Assembly: GCA_011390785.1 (NCBI GenBank) | Contig: JAABRR010000038.1 | Location: 1 to 39,466, forward strand | Reading direction: 5' to 3' | From: Sphingobacteriia bacterium | GTDB lineage: Bacteria; Bacteroidota; Bacteroidia; Bacteroidales; UBA7960 | Length of the DNA: 39,466 nt | Shown here: in pieces, positions 9,449-16,285 of the stretch | Numbering within the stretch: the stretch's first letter is position 1 | How the letters are laid out: the number at the start of each line of letters is the position of its first letter | Notes under the pieces: generated by a model | Seen by the model: only the letters and a program-made list of their open reading frames with translations | The model's database searches: none | Told to the model about the DNA's origin: nothing | Translations under genes and position numbers: made by a program

Positions 9449-10756
9449 TTAAAAAAACTTCCTTCTGATAAACCATCTTTCGTGTACATTTATCCCAATG
9501 TTAAACTTAAAATAATTTTCTTTGATCAGGTCATCACTATTAGGGTTTCTTTGCGCAAATTCAAATCCAATATTCAATCCGGAAAGTGATCTTCTTACAG
9601 GTAATCCTATACCAAAACTTATGCCAAGCTCTGAAAAGTCCTGTAAATTGCCACTATTATCAGGCAGTTTAAGGTATGAATGGCCATATCTGAATCCTGC
9701 CTTGTACTCAAATCGGCTAAATAAACCGGAATAAGTTTCTATTCTCGGGTTGTAAACCGTTCCAAACCTTATCTGCCATGAATCATTAAGGTCAAAATTT
9801 TTCCCCAAAGATTCGTAATTACTCCATGCTTGTGTTTGGTAATCAAGACCCAAACCCCAATGGTTATTTAATGAGAGAAATGCTCCTGCAGCCATGTTTG
9901 CGGGAATTTTCATGGTGCCACTGTTATCAGGTTGTGCACTGAGGGTGTCAATGCCGGGAACTCCGGCCAGAGTTCTTAAAATAATCTTATTTTGGTTAAC
10001 ATCGAGGTTCGTAACCCCTGTGTAAGATGCACCAAGGACTAAATTGCTGTTTTCATTATTTAGTGGTATCTGCCATTGTAAACCATATGTCAACATGAAG
10101 CCTCCAATGTTGTCAGAATAACTCCATGTGGTTCTATAAAACCCAATACTATCAGAATTGGCTATACTTTGATCTTCAGAACGGCCAAACATATAAGATG
10201 CATTTACCCCTAAAGAAAGGCCATCGAACAACCTAAAAGCATTTCCTAAATAAACCTGGTTAATGCCGCCTGAACCTTCATAAAAATAATTTACATTTCC
10301 TACTATATCGTCCTGCTGAGAATCTGAAATACTGTAACCCATCTGAGACCAGGGCAGAACGCCTGCTGCTACACTCCACCTTTTATGAATGGGAAATGCG
10401 AAGTTGAGACTCCCCAGATTAGCATAAAGTGAAGTCTGCTCAAGGTCAGCAATTTTTTGCTGATACAAATGTGAAAAAACGGTGCCATCAAAAAGGAAGG
10501 AGAGTGAATCGGTAGCTGTGTAGGACGCCGGATTCAGGTAATTAACACTGGTATTTGATCTGAATCCCTGGGAGATACCTCCCATACCCAGATTTCTAAA
10601 ATATTCATTGCCAGAAAGTTGACCGGGGCCAAACATAGAGTAAGGCGAATTAATATCAGACTGGCTGAAAAGTGTACTTGAGCCGTTTAAAAATATAGCT
10701 AAGACAGTGGAAAGTATCCATGCCAGGTTTTTCGTAATTCTTGTTTTATTCAACAT
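9449..10756 (-). CDS. Outer-membrane beta-barrel protein
   Basis: The 435-residue product begins with a signal peptide (to about residue 32, ending TLFSQ) and continues with NSPYSMFGPGQLSG, where a Bacteroidota outer-membrane barrel of the OmpP1/FadL-like fold usually begins. Alternating amphipathic strands rich in Gly, Tyr, Phe and Asn run to the end, which closes in WFIRRKFF with a terminal Phe as in many barrels. Ligand or pore function is unknown. Its ATG directly abuts the coaX stop (no gap), and the TPR gene starts 99 bp downstream. It may feed into envelope assembly together with lptC, but that rests on position alone. Confidence 0.8.
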   Translation of the reverse strand: MLNKTRITKNLAWILSTVLAIFLNGSSTLFSQSDINSPYSMFGPGQLSGNEYFRNLGMGGISQGFRSNTSVNYLNPASYTATDSLSFLFDGTVFSHLYQQKIADLEQTSLYANLGSLNFAFPIHKRWSVAAGVLPWSQMGYSISDSQQDDIVGNVNYFYEGSGGINQVYLGNAFRLFDGLSLGVNASYMFGRSEDQSIANSDSIGFYRTTWSYSDNIGGFMLTYGLQWQIPLNNENSNLVLGASYTGVTNLDVNQNKIILRTLAGVPGIDTLSAQPDNSGTMKIPANMAAGAFLSLNNHWGLGLDYQTQAWSNYESLGKNFDLNDSWQIRFGTVYNPRIETYSGLFSRFEYKAGFRYGHSYLKLPDNSGNLQDFSELGISFGIGLPVRRSLSGLNIGFEFAQRNPNSDDLIKENYFKFNIGINVHERWFIRRKFF

Positions 10757-11476
10757 TTATTTGTTATGTTCTAATATTATATTTAAACCATTCAGAACTA
10801 AATTAGCGGTTGCAAATATCCTATTTTTTAGTCGTTTATCAAAAAAAAATATATCTCCTCCACACAAAACTACCTTTAATTCAGGAAAAATCTCTTTATA
10901 ACGGTCGATTATCCCATCTGCTTCTGCAATGCAACCATTGAATACACCCGATAAAATAGAGTTTTTTGTGCTGTTACCTGTAAGAAAATCTATTTTTTCT
11001 TTTTTAACTAACGGGAGATGTGCTGTAAAAGTATTCAGGGCTCTTAAACGCATATCAAGTCCTGGTGAAATTGCCCCTCCAAAGTATTCACCTTTATCAT
11101 TTATCATTTCGTAGGTAATACAGGTACCTGCCTGGATGACTAGCGTGTTGTTTTCGGGGAATAATGTATTTCCGCCCACAGCAGCAGCAATCCTGTCTGA
11201 ACCCAAAGTTTCTCTGCTGGCGTATTTGATCTTTATGGGTGTGGCTACTGAGGAACTCATTTTTATAAACTGTCTGTCTTTTTTAAGAAAAGATAACAAA
11301 GAATCAGTCGCACCAGAAACATCTGAAACAATAACAGCATCAACAGTATATTTGGCAAAAATATCATCAAGAGTATTTTGTACCAAGTGTTTTGTTTGAC
11401 GCCATTCAATGATTACTGTTTTGTCAAAAACAGCCCATTTGGAAAGTGTGTTTCCAGAATCAATTACTAAATTCAT
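10757..11476 (-). CDS. coaX: Type III pantothenate kinase with altered catalytic motif
   Basis: CoaX phosphorylates pantothenate, the first committed step of coenzyme A synthesis. The 239-residue length fits. The N-terminal phosphate motif DSGNT (6-10), TLGSDRIAAAVGG (90-102) and GGAISPGLDMRLRAL (133-147) are clear. The second phosphate motif, normally DAGT, reads QAGT (residues 116-119; codon CAG at 11132-11134). The replaced Asp is regarded as the catalytic base in characterised type III kinases, and the Bacteroides and Flavobacterium proteins as I remember them keep it. The gene leads the envelope block and has a good promoter at 11545-11576. Identity is certain; full activity is open. Confidence 0.93.
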   Translation of the reverse strand: MNLVIDSGNTLSKWAVFDKTVIIEWRQTKHLVQNTLDDIFAKYTVDAVIVSDVSGATDSLLSFLKKDRQFIKMSSSVATPIKIKYASRETLGSDRIAAAVGGNTLFPENNTLVIQAGTCITYEMINDKGEYFGGAISPGLDMRLRALNTFTAHLPLVKKEKIDFLTGNSTKNSILSGVFNGCIAEADGIIDRYKEIFPELKVVLCGGDIFFFDKRLKNRIFATANLVLNGLNIILEHNK

Positions 11477-11544
11477 GTAAACTTTGGGTTATTTTATTAT
11501 ATTGATAATTAGAGAATATCTATTTTTTGACTGATTAATTTCAG

Positions 11545-11576
11545 CAAAAGTAAAAAAACATATTGCGGGAATCAAA
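11545..11576 (-). promoter_or_regulatory. Promoter of coaX
   Basis: On the minus strand TTTG (complement of 11573-11576) is followed after 20 bp by TACTTTTG (complement of 11545-11552), matching the Bacteroidota -33/-7 consensus. Transcription would start near 11538, about 60 bp before the coaX ATG. It overlaps the divergent tRNA-Phe promoter. Confidence 0.65.
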
Positions 11577-11592
11577 TGTTTGTATACCTTTG
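11563..11592 (+). promoter_or_regulatory. Promoter of tRNA-Phe
   Basis: TTG at 11563-11565, a 19-bp spacer and TACCTTTG at 11585-11592 match the Bacteroidota promoter consensus. The predicted start near 11598 is about 12 bp before the mature tRNA 5' end. Confidence 0.75.
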
Positions 11593-11609
11593 CACTGTTT
11601 TTATAACAG

Positions 11610-11682
<73 letters not shown>

Positions 11683-11684
11683 CC

Positions 11685-11738
11685 GAAAGCGTTGAAAGAT
11701 TGCAATTATGCATGATTTCAGCGCTTTCTCTTTTTTTT
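11685..11738 (+). terminator. Terminator of tRNA-Phe
   Basis: GAAAGCGTTGAAA (11685-11697) pairs with TTTCAGCGCTTTC (11716-11728) over 13 bp with one G-T wobble, followed by a T-rich run to 11738. It starts three bases after the tRNA. Confidence 0.9.
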
Positions 11739-11823
11739 GGCACGAAGTTTTGTGTTAGAAAATTGGGTATAATTTACAGGTAACTGAGTTAATAGAATTT
11801 CAACAATAAGGTTTTATTTAAGC

Positions 11824-11855
11824 AAAAAAAACCTACAATCATATTGAATGTAAGT
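11824..11855 (-). terminator. Terminator after the GIY-YIG gene and tRNA remnant
   Basis: On the minus strand ACTTACATTC (complement of 11846-11855) pairs with GATTGTAGGT (complement of 11831-11840), with one mismatch and one wobble, and is followed by a T-run (11824-11830). It is a diverged copy of the terminator after the intact tRNA-Val (12203-12240). Confidence 0.75.
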
Positions 11856-11866
11856 CTCTGAAAATC

Positions 11867-11899
11867 AAGTGGGCGATGACGGATTCGAACCGCCGACCC
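11867..11899 (-). repeat. 33-bp direct repeat, copy 2 (tRNA 3' end)
   Basis: These 33 bp, covering the T arm, 3' acceptor strand and first flanking bases of a tRNA-Val gene, are identical to 12247-12279, exactly 380 bp away. Recombination between the two copies would delete the GIY-YIG gene and leave one intact tRNA-Val followed by the terminator at 11824-11855. They look like the ends of an inserted unit. Confidence 0.85.
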
Positions 11900-11943
11900 T
11901 CCCGATTATAGATCGGGATGCTCTGAACCAGCAGAGCTAATCA
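11870..11943 (-). pseudogene. Defective tRNA-Val copy overlapping the GIY-YIG gene end
   Basis: The minus strand repeats the tRNA-Val gene from the inner part of the 5' acceptor strand (GATTAGCTC) to the discriminator, but it cannot make a normal tRNA. The first acceptor bases are replaced, leaving three or four of seven pairs. The invariant A14 is changed to T. The anticodon arm is replaced by a 7-bp stem (TCCCGAT/ATCGGGA) with the loop CTATA. The D stem, T arm and 3' acceptor strand are unchanged. The 5' part is read as codons by the GIY-YIG gene, whose TAA (11906-11908) lies in the altered anticodon arm. Confidence 0.8.
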
Positions 11944-12172
11944 AATTTTCAATGTAAATTCTACTCTTTTTCTTTTTGATTTCCTGCTCCCTTGAAAATG
12001 CTTCCGCACGTGTATTATAATCTTCGTAATACTTTAGTTGCCAATCTTTAGCCTGCCGGGAGAATTTATCTTTCCCGCGGGTGTGATCTTCCAATCGCCT
12101 TTTTAAATTATTGGTGCTCCCAACATAGTATTTGTTTAAATCTACGCTAAATAAGATGTAAGTGTAGTACAT
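11906..12172 (-). CDS. Small GIY-YIG endonuclease with tRNA-encoded tail
   Basis: This 88-residue protein is a single GIY-YIG nuclease domain of the UPF0213/YhbQ-like single-domain type. The GIY strand is YTYIL (3-7) and the YIG strand is YYVGST (15-20). The conserved Arg is in LKRRLEDH (Arg25/26) and the metal-binding Glu is probably Glu62 in REQEIKKKK. The domain is complete by about residue 75. Residues 77-87 (LISSAGSEHPD) are encoded by the D arm and altered anticodon stem of the tRNA-Val copy. I recall similar tails on small GIY-YIG proteins in Bacteroidota databases, but cannot check. It lies between the intact tRNA-Val and the defective copy, inside a 380-bp repeat-bounded unit. It may be a homing-type nuclease acting on tRNA genes; that is inference. 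It is not UvrC, which is far larger. Confidence 0.85.
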   Translation of the reverse strand: MYYTYILFSVDLNKYYVGSTNNLKRRLEDHTRGKDKFSRQAKDWQLKYYEDYNTRAEAFSREQEIKKKKSRIYIENLISSAGSEHPDL

Positions 12173-12202
12173 TTGTTATAAGTTTAGACGTAAATAGCCA
12201 AT

Positions 12203-12240
12203 AAAAAAAGACTTACAATTATACTTATTGTAAGTCTTTT
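12203..12240 (-). terminator. Terminator of tRNA-Val
   Basis: AAAAGACTTACAAT (12206-12219) and ATTGTAAGTCTTTT (12227-12240) form a perfect 14-bp stem with a 7-base loop. On the minus strand a T-run follows (12203-12209). It separates tRNA-Val from the GIY-YIG gene, so the latter probably needs its own start or read-through. Confidence 0.9.
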
Positions 12241-12246
12241 AAAATT

Positions 12247-12279
12247 AAGTGGGCGATGACGGATTCGAACCGCCGACCC
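12247..12279 (-). repeat. 33-bp direct repeat, copy 1 (in intact tRNA-Val)
   Basis: Identical to 11867-11899. The homology continues less strictly through the following terminator, while the anticodon arms on the other side differ completely. The perfect block is thus limited to the T arm and acceptor 3' strand. Confidence 0.85.
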
Positions 12280-12324
12280 CCTGCTTGTAAGGCAGGTGCT
12301 CTGAACCAGCTGAGCTAATCGCCC
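12250..12324 (-). tRNA. tRNA-Val (TAC)
   Basis: A full cloverleaf of 75 nt is seen on the minus strand. Acceptor GGGCGAT pairs with ATCGCCC, the D stem is GCTC/GAGC, and anticodon stem CCTGC/GCAGG holds loop CTTACAA with anticodon TAC. The T arm is GGCGG-TTCGAAT-CCGTC and the discriminator is A. CCA is not encoded. Its 3' end would have been supplied by the inserted unit if the insertion model is right. Confidence 0.96.
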
Positions 12325-12367
12325 TTTTGAAATAATTTTATTTAATGAGCTTTTGTTTTTGCGTGTG

Positions 12368-12397
12368 CAAAGATATATCATTTTTTTTGTTACACAA
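12368..12397 (-). promoter_or_regulatory. Promoter of tRNA-Val
   Basis: On the minus strand TTG (complement of 12395-12397), a 19-bp spacer and TATCTTTG (complement of 12368-12375) match the Bacteroidota consensus exactly. The start would lie near 12362, about 38 bp before the mature tRNA. Confidence 0.75.
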
Positions 12398-12407
12398 TAA
12401 TATTTAC

Positions 12408-12446
12408 AAAAAAAAGCCCTGCACCATTTTTTTATAGTGCAGGGCT
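12408..12446 (-). terminator. Terminator of the aromatic/Arg-rich protein gene
   Basis: AGCCCTGCAC (12415-12424) pairs perfectly with GTGCAGGGCT (12437-12446). On the minus strand a T-run follows at about 12408-12415. It lies 34 bp after the stop at 12480. Confidence 0.92.
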
Positions 12447-12479
12447 GTAAATCATTGTTTTAGATAATCAAATTCCTAT

Positions 12480-14105
12480 TTAACGGTTTCTTGATAGACT
12501 TCTTTCTGGTGTGCTTTCGCTACGCACTGGCTGTTTCCTTTCACTATTTTGATTAGATGGAACTACCCGGGTTGGTCGGGATTCTTTCCTTTCATTATTC
12601 CTTACAGCTGGTTCTCTGCGGTTGGGAGTACTGCTACGTTGTGGCCTTTCAACCGCTGGGCTTCTTGATTCATTTCCTGGAGAAACCCTGGCCGGACTAG
12701 TTGTTGTGGATCGGTTGCTTCTTTCTGATGAGGGCCTGTTAATACTTCTTGCCGGTGCAGGCTGTGTATTGGTCCTTCGTTCTGTTGATGGCCGTTCTAC
12801 TGTTCTGGCAGGTGATTGAGGTGTTTCGCGCGCGGGAGTAGCCTCTTGTCTGTTACTTTCCGGTCTTTGGGCGGGACGGTTTATCTGCGGCGAAGTGTTA
12901 CGTTGTGGTACAGTGGGCTGTTGAACTGCCTGATTTCTTTCGGGGCGATTCTCTCTAACAGCTCTTTCACTGCGGTTATTTCTCTGTTCTACAGAACGTT
13001 CCGATCTGTTTGGAGAAGATATCTCGTTTCTACTTTTACTTGGGCTTGCAACTCTTTCAGTTCTTCCCTGTACTTCTCTTTCTCTTTGTGAAACAGATGG
13101 AGAAACTGCCTGGCTGGGATTCCGATTACCCGATGATCTTGCAGAATTCTCCTGCCGCGATGTTCCTGATTGTAAACCTGCACCGGAAGATGATGTGCCA
13201 TAACGACCTTCTCCTCGGTTGCCATTAGAATTACTAACCTGGTTAAGACTGCGACCGGGATGCCTTTCTGCAAAAAGAATTTCTCCGTCCCGGCGTTTTT
13301 CAGGTTTGCTGTATGTTTCCTTATATCTGCCCTGGTTTACATTTACGATAACTGTTGGCGAATAATTTCGTACACGATTACGATAAACAGTAGTATAATG
13401 TGTGCAACGAACATGGTTCCAGGGACGGTAGTGAGCATAATAATGATTATGCCAGTTGTAATGGTAGCCATAATAAAAGTGCCAGTAATGAGGTGTCCAT
13501 GGATTCCACCAAACTGGTCTGTAACCCCAAACCCACGCTGAGCGCCATGGCATGTATGCAGGTCTTCTTATATAAATAATGACTGGCCAGTTCGCAACTT
13601 CATGGTAAGTAGTGGAAACTACTGTAACATTATTACTTTGTCTGGCAACATTTCCCCTGTAGCCCGGATTGGGTCTCTCAGCATAGTTGGGTTCAACAAT
13701 GTAATTATGGCCATACAAGGCTTCATCACCTATAAGTTGTATACGAACAGTTTCATTGGAGAATTTTTCTATTGTAAATACACCAACATCCTGATATTCA
13801 TCTGGCCCCAATGCTACTCGCATTACTATACTATGAATATTCCCATCAACGAAATCAAAAACCATGATATAATCAACATAATTGTCGTTGTTCAGGTCAA
13901 GGTTATTTGTCATGGTATTAGGGTCATTTAGAGATCTCTCAAAAGATTCGAGAGTTTCAGATTCCTGAAAGAGATCCATTACGGCAAAAAGATTCAGATT
14001 GTCTCCTGGCAAACCTAAATAATCATTGGTTCCATTTTGTGCCGCAGCCCAATTGCTTGCTGCAAGCAGCAGGGCTAAAACTGATGTTAAAAATAGCTTT
14101 TTCAT
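12480..14105 (-). CDS. Secreted aromatic- and arginine-rich protein, unknown function
   Basis: The 541-residue protein has a signal peptide ending near AAAQ (residue 23). The globular N-terminal part (about 24-180) contains an EF-hand/dockerin-like loop, DLNNDNYVD (70-78), whose spaced Asp and Asn could bind Ca2+. Residues about 182-250 are extraordinarily rich in Trp, Tyr and His (runs such as WGYRPVWWNPW and HYWHFYYGYHYNWHNHYY). The remaining 290 residues are a low-complexity, disordered, strongly basic tail of Arg, Ser, Asn, Pro and Glu (for example NRSERAVRENRPERN). The protein is probably periplasmic or surface exposed. The His/Trp cluster may bind metal and the tail may bind polyanions such as DNA or LPS; both are guesses. 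It is monocistronic with a strong terminator. Confidence 0.82.
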   Translation of the reverse strand: MKKLFLTSVLALLLAASNWAAAQNGTNDYLGLPGDNLNLFAVMDLFQESETLESFERSLNDPNTMTNNLDLNNDNYVDYIMVFDFVDGNIHSIVMRVALGPDEYQDVGVFTIEKFSNETVRIQLIGDEALYGHNYIVEPNYAERPNPGYRGNVARQSNNVTVVSTTYHEVANWPVIIYIRRPAYMPWRSAWVWGYRPVWWNPWTPHYWHFYYGYHYNWHNHYYAHYRPWNHVRCTHYTTVYRNRVRNYSPTVIVNVNQGRYKETYSKPEKRRDGEILFAERHPGRSLNQVSNSNGNRGEGRYGTSSSGAGLQSGTSRQENSARSSGNRNPSQAVSPSVSQREREVQGRTERVASPSKSRNEISSPNRSERSVEQRNNRSERAVRENRPERNQAVQQPTVPQRNTSPQINRPAQRPESNRQEATPARETPQSPARTVERPSTERRTNTQPAPARSINRPSSERSNRSTTTSPARVSPGNESRSPAVERPQRSSTPNRREPAVRNNERKESRPTRVVPSNQNSERKQPVRSESTPERSLSRNR

Positions 14106-14427
14106 ATGGTTGCGTTTTAAGTTGAATAGTATGTTGCTATAGTTTATTCATAAATTGTGCCATAAACTATTTTTCTTTTAAGATATGTATTTTTAAGTAT
14201 TTGGATTAGGTCTGTGATCAATGACGAAAATTTAATCTTCCATCAGGGCGACTTTTGAATTAAAGTAAGTTTTATTGCAATAAACCAATAGGTTGATTTC
14301 TTTTTTGCATTCATCTCCTATGCGAATCGCCAAAAATATTCCTTTACTCATTTGCGCATATTTTATACCTTTGGGCCCTCTTTTTAGCAGGTAAATTATT
14401 TCTAACCCAATTCAAAAGTTGATATTT
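14106..14427. other. Divergent intergenic region
   Basis: This 322-bp region holds the promoters of the aromatic/Arg-rich gene (minus) and the cyclophilin gene (plus). For the plus gene a TACCTTTG box lies at 14366-14373, 54 bp before the ATG, with no clear -33 TTG at the right spacing. I see no consensus box for the minus gene, no RNA gene and no further ORF. Confidence 0.5.
14366..14373 (+). promoter_or_regulatory. Candidate -7 box of the cyclophilin-pheS-pfkA run
   Basis: TACCTTTG, identical to the -7 box of the tRNA-Phe promoter, lies upstream of the cyclophilin gene. The -33 region is weak. Confidence 0.45.
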
Positions 14428-15135
14428 ATGAAGAAAAGTGTTTTGATAAATTTTGCCTTTTTATTTATAATTCTCGGTTGTGGATCAAATCCTTCCAATA
14501 CTAATTCTGGTGATCAGCAATCAGCAGAAGTGTCTGACAAAGATGTTAGGGCCAAAGTACTGATCAACACAGACCTTGGTGATATTACCATTGAATTGTA
14601 CAACGAAACCCCATTACACAGAGATAATTTTTTAAAACTTGCCAGTAAAGGATTCTATGATCAGACAATATTCCACCGGGTAATCCAGGATTTCATGATT
14701 CAGGGTGGCGATCCTGATTCGCGTAATGCTGAACCAGGAGTTCCATTAGGCATGGGTGGCCCGGGATATACCATTCCGGCCGAATTTGTTCAGGGTCTAT
14801 ATCATGAAAAAGGTGCGCTCTCCGCAGCCCGGATGGGAGATCAGGTTAACCCCAATAAGGAATCATCGGGATCTCAGTTTTATATCGTTCAGGGTAAAGT
14901 TTATACACCCCAGGAATTGGATTTGATAGAACAACGTACTGGAAAACTTCTGTCTAACGAGCAGAGAAATATATATACTACTGTTGGCGGAACTCCTCAT
15001 CTCGATGAAGGATATACTGTTTTTGGCAGGGTAGTTAATGGAATCAGTGTAATAGATCGCATTGCTGCCGTTGAAAAAGATCAGCGAGACAGACCCCTTA
15101 CAGATATTACAATGACTATGAAAGTGGTAGAGTAA
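14428..15135 (+). CDS. Cyclophilin-type peptidylprolyl isomerase lipoprotein
   Basis: This protein of about 235 residues is a cyclophilin that isomerises X-Pro bonds, probably at the inner face of the outer membrane. The ATG at 14428 is chosen over an in-frame TTG at 14419 because MKKSVLINFAFLFIILGC gives a proper lipoprotein signal with Cys18. The catalytic core is present: GDITIELYNETPLHRDNF, then IFHRVIQDFMIQGGDP, then SSGSQFYIVQG. An insertion of about 30 residues (TPQELDLIEQRTGKLLSNEQ) before the last strands is typical of Bacteroidota members. pheS starts 61 bp downstream in the same direction. Confidence 0.93.
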   Translation: MKKSVLINFAFLFIILGCGSNPSNTNSGDQQSAEVSDKDVRAKVLINTDLGDITIELYNETPLHRDNFLKLASKGFYDQTIFHRVIQDFMIQGGDPDSRNAEPGVPLGMGGPGYTIPAEFVQGLYHEKGALSAARMGDQVNPNKESSGSQFYIVQGKVYTPQELDLIEQRTGKLLSNEQRNIYTTVGGTPHLDEGYTVFGRVVNGISVIDRIAAVEKDQRDRPLTDITMTMKVVE

Positions 15136-15196
15136 AGTGAATTTTTTTAAAAATCATTCCGGAAAGAATTAGTACGGAACAATCTGAATAATAAAC

Positions 15197-16228
15197 ATGG
15201 AAGATAAGATTAATCAGCTTTTGCACGAAGTTGAAAATTTCAGGGCCGATGCTCTTGAGAATGTTGAAGAATTCCGTATAAAGATGTTGTCGAAAAAAGG
15301 GCATATCAGCGAATTATTCAATGATTTTAAGTCGTTGCCTGTAGAACAAAAAAAACTGGTAGGGCAAAAACTCAATCAATTAAAAAATTTCACCCAGGAA
15401 AAAATAAATCATTTAAAACAAACTATCGAAGAAAAGTCGAGTCAGCAAAAAACATCTGAGAATTATTCTGATCTGAGTTTGCCTGTAGATTTTAATCATA
15501 TCGGCAGCAGACATCCCATCTCTATTGTTCGAAATCAAATTAACAGTATATTTGAGAAGATCGGATTCGTAATTTCCGAAGGTCCTGAAATAGAAGATGA
15601 CTGGCATAACTTCTCAGCCCTTAATTTTGCACAAGACCATCCTGCCCGCGATATGCAGGATACATTTTTTGTTGAAAAAGATCCGGATATTGCTCTGCGC
15701 ACACATACATCCTCGGTGCAAGTTAGGGTAATGAATAATCAAAAACCACCCATCAGAACGATTTCCCCTGGTCGCGTATTTCGTAATGAAGCCATATCTG
15801 CAAGGGCGCATTGTATTTTCCACCAGGTAGAAGGTCTTTATATTGACAAAGATGTTTCCTTTGCCGATCTGAAGCACGTCCTTAATCATTTTGCACACGA
15901 GTTTTTTGGGCCCGATGCCCGCATACGTCTCCGTCCCTCTTATTTTCCATTTACTGAGCCCAGCGCCGAAGTAGATGTTTCCTGCCCATTTTGTAAGGGC
16001 GATGGATGTAATATCTGCAAATATTCTGGCTGGGTAGAAATTATGGGTTGTGGAATGGTTGATCCTAATGTTTTGGAAAATTGTAATATCGACAGCCAGA
16101 TTTATTCAGGTTATGCTTTTGGAATGGGAATAGAACGTATTACCATGCTTAAATACCTGGTTAATGATCTGCGTCTTTACTTTGAAAATGATGTCAGGTT
16201 CCTAAAACAATTCGCCAATGCTTTTTGA
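15197..16228 (+). CDS. pheS: Phenylalanyl-tRNA synthetase alpha subunit
   Basis: PheS forms the alpha2beta2 enzyme with PheT that charges tRNA-Phe. The 343-residue length is standard. Residues 1-90 form the N-terminal coiled coil. The class II catalytic core follows, with SRHPISIVRNQI, SEGPEIEDDWHNF, GRVFRNEAISARAHCIFHQV (motif 2, 192-211), FPFTEPSAEVDV and GYAFGMGIERITML (motif 3, 305-318). Cys263, Cys266, Cys271 and Cys274 form a CPFC...CNIC pair that may bind zinc; I cannot say how common this is in the phylum. pheT is not next to it. The gene lies between a cyclophilin and pfkA, and its cognate tRNA-Phe is about 3.6 kb upstream. Confidence 0.97.
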   Translation: MEDKINQLLHEVENFRADALENVEEFRIKMLSKKGHISELFNDFKSLPVEQKKLVGQKLNQLKNFTQEKINHLKQTIEEKSSQQKTSENYSDLSLPVDFNHIGSRHPISIVRNQINSIFEKIGFVISEGPEIEDDWHNFSALNFAQDHPARDMQDTFFVEKDPDIALRTHTSSVQVRVMNNQKPPIRTISPGRVFRNEAISARAHCIFHQVEGLYIDKDVSFADLKHVLNHFAHEFFGPDARIRLRPSYFPFTEPSAEVDVSCPFCKGDGCNICKYSGWVEIMGCGMVDPNVLENCNIDSQIYSGYAFGMGIERITMLKYLVNDLRLYFENDVRFLKQFANAF

Positions 16229-16285
16229 TGGAAGTATTTTAAATATCTGGCCTAAAGGTTTTGAATTTATATAAGAAATAGCAAT

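Noticed and set aside
11870-11946. Second functional tRNA (possibly Ile, TAT)
   Set aside because: The acceptor stem has only three or four pairs, A14 is lost, the base at position 33 would be C and the anticodon arm is two bases too long.
12184-12381. 65-residue minus-strand frame across tRNA-Val
   Set aside because: It reads straight through the tRNA gene and its promoter and has no protein-like character beyond that; the tRNA explains the sequence.
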